Below the pieces are notes generated by a model. The model saw nothing but the letters and a program-made list of their open reading frames with translations, was not told the DNA's origin and made no database searches. A program made the position numbers and the translations under genes. This document shows positions 35,046 through 46,476 of a stretch of 64,000 nucleotides of DNA, in pieces. This DNA comes from Rhizophagus clarus (lineage: Eukaryota > Glomeromycota > Glomeromycetes > Glomerales > Glomeraceae): assembly GCA_015698045.1 (NCBI GenBank), contig BLAL01000053.1, forward strand, positions 560,501 through 624,500, given 5' to 3'. Positions within the stretch are counted from its first letter, which is position 1. Each line of letters opens with the position of its first letter.

Positions 35046-35815
35046 CTTATGTAAGAAAGACTTGAGTGAGGTGCTACGCAAGTATGTAATCGACAGCAAT
35101 GATATAAAAAAAAATTTCACCCTTCGAACCAAGTATTCTCTGAGAACTACCATCTCTGAACTGTTTATTTTTATAGAAATAGAAAAAAATTAGTGATGAC
35201 GGTGAAGAGTTTCAGTATTGCATAGTTGAGATTAAACGAATCATAGGTCCTGCAAAAAATGTGGTTGATCATATATCGATTGTTGATAAGAAAATGTCCC
35301 TTGAGCTACAGTTCGAAGTTGTTGGTGAAGAGGCAACAGGACGAGTCGATTATGCAATCAAAAGAATAATAAATTCATTAAATGAGGAACTTATTTTTGC
35401 ATCACCGAAGGGAACCAGAACCAGGAGGTCTTGGGTATTATGAGGAATGTGATACAACTCGAAAGCTCCTACCACATAAATAAGAGAAAACGATAGGCGT
35501 CTACCTCTATGGGTTCGTCACAACAGGTGAGATTTTTTTTAGATATGGGGGTAATATAAGAAATTATTATTACTGACTTTCGTCTATATTAGCAACGGAT
35601 TGGTATTCATCATATATACGTCAGAAAGGATCTATTATACGAAAGTCGACTACCACATCGTCCTTACCGAAGATATTTTAGATACATAATTTCGTCAAGG
35701 TTATGGAAGTGATCGTGGGTTTGTTGAAGGATAGGGTGGAGGTTGATGGTTCTCCTGAAATTAAGAGAGCAAGGACAGAAAAATATATCAAGGAATAATC
35801 GTCTGTAAGGCGCTT
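35046..35815 (+). pseudogene. Crinkler-type nuclease-like fragment
   Basis: From about 35050 the translation reads DLSEVLRKYVIDSNDIKKNF, TKYSLRTTISELF, and after an acceptor near 35179 IVEIKRIIGPAKNVVDHISI, then EEATGRVDYAIKRIINSLNE, then a shift, QLESSYHINKRKR (about 35455-35495), YGFVTTGE-like (about 35508-35530), TDWYSSYIRQ (about 35598) and VMEVIVGLLKDRVEVDGSPE (about 35700-35760). From memory this order matches a C-terminal domain widespread in AMF Crinkler-like proteins, with VDYAIK and the TDW motif. CRN effectors are proposed to act in the nucleus of cells or hosts; the function here is not proven and the copy is broken by several shifts and stops. Confidence 0.6.
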
Positions 35816-36563
35816 CGCATGTACAGTATATTATCATAGACATCATGTATCCTGGGCTAAGTCCCGATCCTTTGTATTTATTTTTGCATGTAATAATTTC
35901 TTGGCCGTGTGAACAGTTGTTCAAGCACACGTTTGGAGCAAGTCATCGAAATTTTAGGTTATGATGACCATGATATTTTGATCAAGATACTGTCCAAAAA
36001 AGACGAAGCTTTGCATAGTCATAGTCGCCGTTCAGATTGTCTTATTATCTCGTAAACGCAAAGCAAATATGAGTACAATATGAGGAATTGTGACAGATGC
36101 GGAAAATGGTATTTCGTGAAATGTACGCTAGACAGTAAAAGAAAGCTATTGTTCAAGTGGACACAAGAAAGTCGAATTATGGTTCAAAAAAGTATGTGGA
36201 TAAGGTCAGTAGTCATGTATATAAGCATAGACAAGGTGGCCACAACTATCGTTTTCAATCTCCGATAAATTCTTTCCTGGCCAATCCACAAATGGCCATG
36301 AAAAAGCAGGGAGGCAATAACTCTAACCACAACTTGGTATTTTTTTATCATTGTACTAATAAAAAGTATTACTTGACAAACAAATAATTTCACATGCAGT
36401 AATTATGCTTTATCAAATTTTTTTTTTTTATTTACTATATTACAAATCTTGAATTTGCAGTCACCAAAGCAATCGAAAGAAGTTCATGATATTAAAAAAT
36501 CGATTTCATATTGACTGCTATAAAGAATGTTATTATGCACATATTCCATCAATTTTAGTTTCT
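35816..36563. other. Intergenic DNA, possible degraded coding remains
   Basis: Short frames at about 36080-36390 (plus) look slightly coding but match nothing I recognise. The adjacent gene on the minus strand ends at 36564. Confidence 0.4.
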
Positions 36564-39427
36564 TTAAAGAATATTACTTATCACATTTACATATTGTGAG
36601 TTCTGGAAGTACTTATTTAATAAATTTTGGTCTATATACATGATAATATCATTCCCTTCTACCCGGCAACCACCTTGGTCTGATTTATCTTTACTTTCTG
36701 CTAGATGAGGAAGAATAAAATGTATGCGAATGGATCCCTGATGCATATATTTATTACGTATAGTGTCAAGCTTGCCTTTAATAATATGCTTTTTTATTTT
36801 ATGAGTATTTTCACCTTCTTTATCCTCATAATAAACATATTTCCATTCTGTTGTCCTTTTATCTATATTAACATATTTTTCCGAAAGTGGATCTTTATAT
36901 ATTTTGGCATTAATGAGTAGAGTCCAATAATCATCAATGTGGTCAATATTGTTGCCAATGTAGACACCATCTGGACGCATTACGATATTAGGGTCAAGCA
37001 CATACATCCGGTTTGCTGGATTTTGTAGAAGCATTTCAATGAATTCTACATCATTTTTAAACTTATTACGCAGTTTCCAAGAGAGTTGTTCTAGATTCCC
37101 ATAGGATTCAATTTTGATATTTGCTTTATTTGTCCATTCAGGTAAATTCGTTTTCTTAATTCCTCCAATCTCAAATATATTATCATCATAAATAGTATGA
37201 ACAAAATCGGCAACTGTCTTTCCATTGTATTTCATTAATCCTGCCTGGACAAGATACTGCCATGTAGCACCTTTTGAAGTATCTGAAATTTAGCTGCATC
37301 TCGTTTTATTCCTGTAACCAGCTTTTCAAGTATTGCTTTATCTGGACTTTTATACATAGGTAAAAGTATTTTTTTGACAACATTAACTGATAAGGGTTCA
37401 TCAATCGCCAAGGATTTCTTATTATTTTCTAATAAATGTGCAATACCAGCTTCAACTAAATGTCTTTCCCGATCATTAATCTCATGATTAGGTATATAGC
37501 CACCAAAAAACCAGCAATCAACAAAAAGCGTTTCCATGACATCTTCCCAGCCATGACGATCAACATTATCATATGGTTTTTCATTTTTAATAATATCGTT
37601 AAACTCAAATTCAAGTTGACGGTTAATAACTTGTATTGTTTTTTTAACAGCACTTTCAAGCACATCCTGTTTGCTTAGATCCTTACGTTCCATTTCCAAG
37701 TGTATGATTTCCAATACTAAACGAGCAACAAAATGAGGACGGCCAGCAAGATTTTCAAACTCTACAATATCCTCAAGATTACAATCAGATAAGTTTAAAA
37801 AACGTTCTAGGTAAAATTTTATCATTTCAACCGTTAAAATTTCAAACTCAATAAGATAATCGGTAGTTGACCCTTTGCCAATGTCACTATAAATAGTTGA
37901 CTCATAATCAAGTGAAAAGGATGTACCAGCAATTACGATTGGAGCTTGGAATTTGTAAAGAAACAATACCAATGGTGTTAATAGACCACGACTTGAAGCT
38001 CTATTATGGCCGTCAGTAAAGAGTGGGTAGAAACGTTTTGCAGCTGCACTGGCCTCATCAATGGCAAATACGTTTTATCTTCCACGTTCTTCCTGTTGTA
38101 TTACAAATAATTATTAATTCATGATTAATGAATAACTACAATGCAAAGCAATGATAATTTACCAAGTATATAAAAGCTCTCCTAAAAACTGTTTTTATTT
38201 CAGCAATTTCAAATTCGAAAGATTTCAAATACGTTTTAATATCTGCAATGGATGTTTGTCCACCGTTAATCTGCGCGAGAAGAAAGCTGTGTTGTGTAAG
38301 ATTCACTACATTCTTTTCAAGAAGGGCAAGATAAAGGACTCGCGCTGTGAACTCTAATGCAATAAGGCGTTCTGTTTCCGATCTAAATTCATTCTCCGAC
38401 TTAGAAGACTGAATTTCGGTTATTCTTTCGACAAGTTCTGCGAAATTAACATCATGTATTCGACACTCCATATATATTACGAATAACTCATTGCGCATGG
38501 CCATTTCGAAAATGGATCTTGTCTTCCCAGCACCAGAAACTGCATACAGTATATGGAAAGCTTTCCTATCATTTTTAAATAATTCGATAAGCTTATTACC
38601 CATTGTAGTAGATAACGTTGGATCCAAGCGCATGTCCGGAAAGTTTCTACCGCTGATTGGTATGCAGTGTCCTTCTTTGGAGAAACGGCCAGCAATGTTT
38701 CTTGAGGATTCAGGATAAAGTTCTGGAGGGGGTTTAACGGTGACTTTTTTTTCAATTTTGGCAATCAACTCTTTAAGGTCATCAAGGTCAACGACAGATC
38801 TTAATCGTTTTCTTGGTTCAATGGATTCTATAGATTGAAAAAGGTGAATGTCATTGGCCGTTAGAAAGTGAAATATTCTAGTGATTTATTGGTGAAAAAA
38901 AAAAATATACCTGGATCTCCGAATCGTTTTAATCCAGTAACTAAGAACAATTAAAAAAGCGATCAGATCAAACTCGATATTTTGACACCAAATTTCTTGT
39001 TCGAGAGATAAAACGTTGGGAGACACTTACCAGTGACGGGGATGATGGTGATGATGGAACTTCTAGATATATTTTTATTATTCAATTCATCTTGAAAATA
39101 TTCCCTAAATAAATTTCGAAATTTCATTTCTTCCCCCTTAAGTTTTTGAACAATGTCTTCTTTGGTAGAAATATTTTGCTCTTTAATATCTTTACTCTTA
39201 ATACCAATAACTTTCCAAAGTTTCAAATTGTTTTTGTCGGAATCATCAATTCTTTTAATACTACAGACATAGTCCCTGAGGTGTAAAACTTTGAGTAGGT
39301 CTAAGGAGATATTTACATTATCAATTTTGACGTATCCATTTTTATCCTTATCATCTTTGTAAATGTCAACCGCATAAATTTCAGGACCGTTGCTTGAAAG
39401 TATATAAAGATTGAATGACGCATCCAT
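36564..39427 (-). pseudogene. Crinkler (CRN) family NTPase, near-complete, disabled
   Basis: Four exons fit the splice signals: 39031-39427, 38911-38940, 38163-38827 and 36564-38092. The first three sum to exactly 364 codons. The ATG at 39427 starts a ubiquitin-like CRN header with LKLWKVIGI (about 65-73). Exon 3 carries a P-loop NTPase, with Walker A AVSGAGKTRS. Exon 4 opens with EERGR then an in-frame TAA (38075-38077), followed at once by the Walker B NVFAIDEA. The frame continues through a STAND-like region (VIAGTSFSLDYES, FENLAGRPHFVARLVLE) and shifts by one base near 37285, after which it runs to 36564 (WQYLVQAGLMKYNGKTVADF...). The total is 2621 bp, one short of a multiple of three. 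CRN proteins are candidate intracellular effectors. The minimal lesions imply recent loss, or errors in the assembly. Confidence 0.8.
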
Positions 39428-40125
39428 CTCGATAATATATCTATAAAAATGATAAGTTTTAGTTTTTAAGAGAAAGTTGGAGAAAAGTTTCAAGAAAAAC
39501 TTGAGAAAATTTGAGAAAGTCTAAGGTATATACATACTTTATATATTTTTCTGCTGAATACATCGTGACTGATAGACTCTTGCATGCACATAACTTTTGG
39601 TGGTTTAGCATAATAAAAAAAGTAATTTATCATTACACGAAAAAATGATTAACCCAGTTTTATCATTACTTATTAGATTTTGATTCTTCGATGATTTTCT
39701 CTGGATATTTATATAAAAAGTCAATTTCTAGGCTATACGAGCGGTCGTACCGTGATCATCACTGCATTTGACTAACTTTTTTTTACTTGCAACACAAATA
39801 AAGTGCAGTAATTCAGATTTTTCATTGTTTTCTCACTGCGGAAGAAGCGATTTCAGAGCTTGCATCTTTTGTGTAGATTTCTAAGGATCTTACTAGATCA
39901 CGGAATGCAAACAACATAAAATTTCGGTTGGGCTTTACTAGGTTAATTTTTGAATTGTTATTTACTTTCTGACACTGCCTAAAAAGTTAATAAACGAACT
40001 GTCTTATCAACTTTATAGTTTATTGTATTTTGTCAACAAATTTATACTAGAAAAGCTTTCTTAAATGATATATGAATACAGAAAAGCTAATACGCTAATT
40101 CATGTATTTTTCTCAATATGGAAAA
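39428..40125. other. Region between two CRN relics
   Basis: No further gene was seen. It holds the probable promoter of the 36564-39427 gene (minus) and of the CRN header at 40126 (plus), which are divergent. Confidence 0.45.
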
Positions 40126-41371
40126 ATGCGTTCTATCGACATAAATTGTCTGGTTCTAGAAAAGCCATGCCGAAACATAATCTCTATCAAAATTAAAGGA
40201 AACAAAACAATTTGTGAACTTAAAAGACGTATTAAAGCTGAAAAGGATTACTTCGAAACTGTTGGTGCAAGTAGGGTTCTTAATCGAGTCGAGTAAGATC
40301 GATCATTGATTGAGTCAATCAATTAATCGATCATAAGTTTTCAGCCTCGATCAAAATTGAACTAACTTTGATTGATATTTGATCGATCAAATTTGCCTAA
40401 ATTGATTGATCAATTTACCCATGCTAATCGATCATAGTAATATGATGCAATATTTGTATGTTCAAGTATGCTTAATAAATAATATAGTGCCTATACTATA
40501 CATTATTATCCGAACCAAAATGACCACCAATGATTAAATTTTTCAGATTCTAATATTAAATTAATTAGTTCTTAATATATTATATAGTATGGAATATTGG
40601 TACAGCATAAAATGATAGTCCCAACAGGACTGTATAATAATAATATGTAATTTTTTTTATGTGAATTATCAAATTAAACATATGATATTTGTGTAAAACA
40701 TTATAAAGAAATTAAAGGCACCTTTTGTACATTTTATCTATAATTATTAATTTAGAAAAGAATTATATAAATAAAATGTCAGACAAGAACAAAAAACGTA
40801 AATATTCAAACATTATCATGCCAATTCACTCCTATTTTTGTTATGATAGGTTAAAGATCGTAAAAAGTGGTGTTAAGGTGGACTTTGTATCTGAATTGAG
40901 TTCTTGCTTTGTGTTCATTGCTGTTTACAATCTAAAAATAATTGCTCAGGTTCAAATGATTCTTTTGTATAAATTTAATAAGTTTTTAAAGTTTAGAAAT
41001 AAAATTTAATAAATTTTAATAAATTTTATAGAATCAATCAATGATCGATCAATTTTAAGTCGATTGTCCTTTTTTTGTTTAATTGAGCTATAAAATCGAC
41101 CAAGAAATCGATTGCATGTGATCAATTATGGTAAATCGATTTTTGATCGATCATGTGTTTGTGTGATCGATCAAATCATCGATTGAGACTTTTTTCGTCA
41201 ATTAAATACCCTAGGTGCAAGTGATCTCAGATTATGGTGTACAAATGGGAAGCAATGATGCAATTCCCTGTTTTAATCTTTCCGATGCAACGAAATATTA
41301 TCATATTTTGAAATCAAAGATATTTGGAAGGAAAAACTTCCCAATTCCAATCTCCATGTAGTTGTTAAAAT
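40126..41371 (+). pseudogene. Crinkler header relic, split by a transposon
   Basis: From the ATG at 40126 the frame encodes an N-terminal CRN header: INCLVLEKP, IKGNKTICELKRRIKAEKDY and FETVGAS. At 40271 it is interrupted by the hAT-type element 40272-41213. The header resumes at 41222 with DLRLW (compare LKLWKV in the copy at 36564-39427), and after stops and shifts gives IKDIWKEKLPNSNLHVVVK (about 41316-41371), the end of a CRN header. No body domain is recognisable downstream. Besides the insertion, stops after 41240 show that it was dying independently. The header lies divergently from the CRN NTPase gene. Confidence 0.75.
40272..41213. mobile_element. hAT-type non-autonomous element inside a CRN header
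   Basis: The left end TAGGGTTCTTAATCGA (40272-40287) and the inverse of the right end TAGGGTATTTAATTGA (41198-41213) match at 13 of 16 positions. GGTGCAAG flanks both sides (40264-40271 and 41214-41221), a perfect 8-bp duplication. On both sides the flanks belong to one CRN header, independently proving the insertion. Subterminal GATCGATCA words recur many times within 150-200 bp of each end. An internal frame of 94 codons (40725-41009) resembles nothing I know. The TAGGG ends are shared with the element at 2423-3398. Confidence 0.92.
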
Positions 41372-43194
41372 AGAAGATTAGTGCTACTTTTTGTTTACGT
41401 TAGTCTCCCATTACCATTATTAACAAAACACTTGCAATCAGTTAATGCCCTCAACTGTATAATTTCTGGATACCTTTCTGATACGTACTATCTGATTGGA
41501 ATTTCTATGGAAAGAAACGTTGGCGAATTTAAGTCTATGATCAAAAACCTTCTTAGTAATATGCCTCTAACGAGATAAAGCTCATGGCTAAAACGTTCCA
41601 CTATTACATATGAAGGAGACAGGGTGGCATGAAGAACTTGGGGGCATTTCTGCGAATTCAATATATAATTACAACCCGAATCATCTTCATGTCATGATAA
41701 GTTCAGATGCCGATAAAAAAAAAAATGTTATGACCTGTAATATTTGATACTCGGACCGGATCATAATCCTACATGACTATATCCTTATTTTTAATCCGGA
41801 TTAAAATCTGAAATTCTAGCACAACTTTAGATCAACGTATCCAACCCATTCTTAACAAATTGAGTAAAATATCTGGGATATTAAGAGATTCAATTCTTGG
41901 TCGTCTAAATGAGAGTTATTAACTTTTAATATCTGTATAAAAATACTTGTCATAAATTAATACAGCATTACTCATAATGGATTATATATTCATGCGTGAA
42001 TTGTAAAATACTCATCATAACGACGAATAGCCAGAATGAGTAATATTTTTTAATTGGATAAATTTATTAATTGTTGTTTTAGTGATGAATTTCTTCATCA
42101 TGAGCTAGTTTCTTAATAAATTTGTGTTCGTGCAAAAACAAAAAAAAAACTATAATCACCGATTTGTTCAAACACAAATCAAACAAACAAACAATCATCA
42201 ATCAACGAATTATGATTCGTTCAAACTTACAAATTTAATAAACAATCATGAATATGATGCGCACACTAACACAGCGAACGTTTTTATGAATTGCATAAAT
42301 CACTATTGAGTGTAATGATATCACTAGAGCCACGTCCGAATTAAATCTGATAGTCAAATAACTGAAATTAACTCAGTTGTACTATATCAAATCAAGCATT
42401 TACAATTCGTTTTATTACGCATAAAAGTATTTGTATAAAAATATTTGACTATTTTAAATTGGTTCTTACAATTAAAGTTGTTTATACGATGTTTTTTATG
42501 AGTGAAGTTGTTTCATATGTGAAATTGTTTGGCAATTAGGTTCTCTTTCGTGTAAAGTTGGTAAAGTTGTTCAAATGATAACCGTATAATTTATGAAAAT
42601 CATGATAATAGTTATAGCAGTGAGAAAAGTTTTTATATGTTAATATACTGTATGTTAATGTTTTGAATTCTTCGTTTTTATAATTCTGGCCGAGATTCGT
42701 ATTAAATTTAATGCCGGTCGAAATTAAGTTTTTTGCTGTAAATGTTCGCATGACAAAATTTTCGTCACCTCTTAAATCCTATTTGTTACACATGCGGGAT
42801 GTTCCTTAAGGAAGCTGTTCTTGACTTACCGCGGAATGGAAAGATTTTAGTCAATGTAATTCCTCATTAATTAGATCGACTGATTTTTAATATAAAATAT
42901 AAACAATTTATATTATGAAATTCTATTTAATAAATATTAACATACTTATGGCATTTTATATAATTATATAGAGTGAGGCGAAGGACAATATGTCTACACA
43001 GTCTACGCAATTTGAAAATTCGAGGTCACGGGTTCCTCACCCTATAAAATCGCTAATTCTAGCTTTACCTTCGGACTTATAATTGTCCCGGTTTCCTAGT
43101 ATAATGATTTAGCAATGAATACAAGTTTATATATAGTATTGTTAAACTCATAATTAACAATTTTACTATCATTTCTTTTTAACAGGATTAGTAA

Positions 43195-43560
43195 TAATGA
43201 CATAAAAAGGGGAATTCGACAATAAAAAAAAAGGAGGAGGTGACGACGAAAAAGAAGAGCTACAATGATAGAAAGAAGTAAAAAAGTAAACAACAGCAAA
43301 AAGCAAGTCACAATGATGAATAATAATGATGAGAAAATTTGAAAGAAAAATATGAATCAAAAATAGCAAAACAGAACGATTAGAGAAGAAAAGGATGAAA
43401 GGAAAGTGAAAGAATGATAGCTAGGAAATGAAATAAAAAGGATAAGAAATAAAAAAAAATGTAAGTAACAATAGGAAGCAAAAGGAATGAAGAACAAAGA
43501 AAATGAAAAGAAATTAACCAGGAATGAAGGTGCACCACTCATAAAAACGAGAAAGAACAA
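43195..43560 (+). repeat. Purine-rich tract
   Basis: The plus strand is mostly A and G (GAAAAAGAAGAGC, GAAAGAAGTAAAAAAG, GAGAAGAAAAGGATGAAAGG). The minus strand gives open frames rich in Phe/Ser/Leu that are not proteins. It resembles 12785-13450 in character but has no obvious repeated unit. Confidence 0.6.
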
Positions 43561-44158
43561 ATTAATCAACATCAATTTATAGTAAAAGTAATAAAGAATC
43601 GTGTCGTATTATAATAAGAAAGAAAGACCTACTCTATCCTTAATACTGTAATTATAGTTGTTCTTTTACTAAAAAAAAAAAAAAAAAAAAAAAAAATTAG
43701 TAAAAATTATAAAAATTAGTAAAAAGTGACTAAAAGTAACAAAAAAATAAAAAAAAAAAAGTTAATAAAGACAGCAAATAACAGAAATAGAACCTCATCC
43801 TCAGAAATTCAAAGAAGTCTGTTTTAGAAATGGTACTACAAAAAGTGGAACCAAAAAAAAGGAAGACGTACTTACAAATAACATGAGGCTCAATTAACCA
43901 ACCAAAAAAATGTTAACTCTATCACGTGATTGTAGTGTATTACAGATTTACAGTATATCGGAAAAATTCGGAGTAAGTTAGCACTTACTGTATATTGCCG
44001 GTACTATAATATAAATATTTATTTCATTCAGAATGATTAACATAAAAAATTTTTAATTATATAAAAAAAATGCGAGTCTAATTTTGAATTCATGCAAATC
44101 GCAGATTTGCATGAGACATTAAAATATTGTTTTAGAATATTAAAGCAATAAAATTAAG

Positions 44159-44271
44159 GTTGACAACTATTACATATACTCAATTCGAGTGCGTTTTGTG
44201 CAGGACAATCAGGACAATGCAAAATACATAATCCCTTTATTTTATTAATTGTATTTATTATAGTTGTCAAC
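44159..44271. repeat. Small inverted repeat, possible mini-MITE
   Basis: GTTGACAACTAT (44159-44170) is the exact inverse of ATAGTTGTCAAC (44260-44271), 113 bp end to end. No duplication of the flank is clear. It lies beside the block shared with 29.2-29.4 kb, where it appears to be absent. Confidence 0.5.
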
Positions 44272-44279
44272 ATTTAATG

Positions 44280-44440
44280 TCAGGCTACAATAAAATTAAC
44301 ACAATCACAAGAAAATTACATAATTATTTCTCACAAAAAGATCGTATACGGTTATACGGTATATCCAGATGCATAAAGAAATGTGAAACATGCATCTCCT
44401 AACAAACTTGCTTTTTTCGAAATTATTAAAAAAATTTTAT
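44280..44440. repeat. Kinase-flanking repeat, second copy
   Basis: CAGGCTACAATAAAATTAAC, then GAAACATGCATCTCCTAACA, then AACTTGCTTTTTTCGAAATT recur in the same order as at about 29205-29400. Here it is 440 bp upstream of a kinase copy; there it is 400 bp downstream of one. Confidence 0.55.
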
Positions 44441-44877
44441 TTTTTAAATTTTTATATTTAAAAAATGAAGTTGAATATTTAAGTTATAATTCTAATACCT
44501 GGTATACACTTGGCTAAATTTTATAATTATAATTGTTCCTGCAATTTTTGTACACATTATTTTTCAATACTTGATTAATTTCTGATTGAAATTCGCATAG
44601 TTTAATTTTGTATATTCTGTTTGTAGATAATTATCTTTCGTAATGTTTACATAATATTAATTCCTGCATATTACTGTGATACGAACATATGGTCGCATAT
44701 TTTTTTTTACGCCCAATATAACATCTATTTAGATTATGTTTATCAAATTCACGTGCTAATTTCTGCATACTATGATGCGTGCATATCTCATTGATTTCAT
44801 AAGTATTAAAAATAACGTCGAGACGTCGAGTCATTTTCTTTTAAAAATTTTCCATCATAATATACTAAAATTTTAAA

Positions 44878-46353
44878 ATGGATGTCAATAATCAAACTCA
44901 AGTCCCATTAGAATCTGAACTTAACAAATTGAATATCTCCGATAAAAATTCTAATCTGTTAAGCAATCATAAAGATTGCTACAAACCAGAATGTAAAAAA
45001 TTATGGTGCAATGAATGTGTTCCTTCTTGCATAATTGAAGGGTGGACTAGTGAAAATCATGATGTTGATAAATTTATCAAAAGTACGATTTATAATGCAA
45101 GATATTGTTATAATAATGATTATAGTAGTAATAATCGTTATAATGTTAATGATGATAGCGATTCCCATAGTGATACTTTTGATTATTTTGGTTGTCCGAT
45201 ATTTCTTGAATGGGTGCCATTTAATAAATTTGAAAATATAAAACAAACTGGGGAAGGTGGATTTTCTAAAGTATATTCTGCATTATGGATTGATGGTAAG
45301 GCACAATATTAAAAACAAGAAGATGGAAATTGGAAAAAAAGAGAATCTATACCTATGAGAGTCACCTTGAAAAGGTTGAATTATTCACATAATTTATCTG
45401 TTGAATATTTAAATGAGGTATATTTTGCATTCAAATTTGATTACACGATTTTTTTTAATTATATATACTTCAACTATTTCTAATTATAGATTGAAAGACA
45501 GTGGTATTATTATTATACTATGCTAAAAAGCGATGTTTCAAGATTTTATGGAATGACAAAGGATCCAGAAACCAAGGAGTTTATGATGATTATTGAATTT
45601 TCAAAAAGAAATTTAAGGGATATTCTTTATAATAATTTTTATATTTCCTGGAAAAATAAAATTAGGTTCTTATTTGAATTATCTCGTAATCTTCGAAAAT
45701 TACATAAATTAGATTATGCTCATAAAAACTTTCATAGTGGAAATATACTACAAAAATATAATGAATATGATAATTGTGATTTAACCTGTTATATTTCAGA
45801 TTTTGGGTTATCAGGGCCATCATATAAGCAGGAGATAAACAATAATAAAGTATGTGGTGTACTGCCATATATTGCTCCAGAAGTATTGAATGGAAAACCA
45901 TATACATTATCTTCTGACATTTATAGTTTTGGTATAATTATGACTGAAGTATCATCCGGAAAACCTCCTTTTTATGAAAGAAAACATGATATTGACTTAG
46001 CATTAGAAATATGTAATGGATTCAGACCAGAATTTGGAAAAGGAACTCCTGAAATTTATAAGAAATTAGCTTATAGATGTATGAATGCTATTCCTGGCCA
46101 AAGGCCAACAGTAACTGAATTATTTAAAACATTAAAATTTTGGTATGATTCTTATGATGATGATAAGGAAGAAGAAAAATTTGGTTATAAAGGAAAAGAT
46201 ATTAAAGCTATGTTTAAAGAAGCTGATAAAAAAATACCAAGTATTTCAACTTCATATGAAAAAAATCCTGATGCTATTTATACTAGTAGAATATTTACAT
46301 TTAACAATTTATTAAAACCCATTAATTCCCCTATTATTAATTCATATAAATGA
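44878..46353 (+). pseudogene. AMF-type kinase copy with HKN catalytic loop and one stop
   Basis: Exon 1 (44878-45417) encodes a Cys/His segment (NHKDCYKPECKKLWCNECVP), EGWTSENHDVDKFI, FLEWVPFNKFENIKQTGEGG and a VTLKRL lysine motif; a TAA at 45310-45312 interrupts it. Exon 2 (45490-46353) is open and holds FYGMTKDPETKEFMMIIEF, LHKLDYAHKNFHSGNIL, SDFGLSGP, VCGVLPYIAPEVLNG, SSDIYSFGIIMTE and the family tail STSYEKNPDAIYTSR. The catalytic-loop Asp is Asn (codon 45727-45729), whereas paralogues here have HKDFHSGN, so it would be a pseudokinase even without the stop. A one-base shift near 46349 removes the usual last exon. The C-lobe is otherwise well preserved. Head-to-tail with the copy at 46477. 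Confidence 0.88.
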
Positions 46354-46476
46354 AGAAGTTGAAGGTATCAATCATATTAATTTTTATTAGTTATAATTTA
46401 ATTTTTTTTATTATAAAAAAAAAAAAAAATATTAAAATTACTAATTTTTTATAAATTCTGATAAAATTATTATTTA

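Larger units (their letters stand above)
41372..44877. other. A+T-rich intergenic DNA with repeats
   Basis: No gene recognised over 3.5 kb. A frame at about 41381-41578 looks weakly coding but is unassignable. Structures seen are a purine-rich tract (43195-43560), a long A run near 43671-43696, a short inverted repeat (44159-44271) and the repeat shared with 29.2-29.4 kb (about 44280-44440). Confidence 0.5.

Noticed and set aside
40725..41009. 94-codon frame inside the hAT-type element as a transposase remnant
   Set aside because: No hAT signature (such as the C-terminal dimerisation region) is visible; it may be chance or captured sequence.
43010..43065. GGTTCCTCACC-like word suggesting a tRNA T-loop
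   Set aside because: No complete cloverleaf can be drawn.
43096..43575. Phe/Leu/Ser-rich open frames on the minus strand that could be read as membrane proteins
   Set aside because: Same cause: a purine-rich plus strand makes codons for hydrophobic residues on the other strand.
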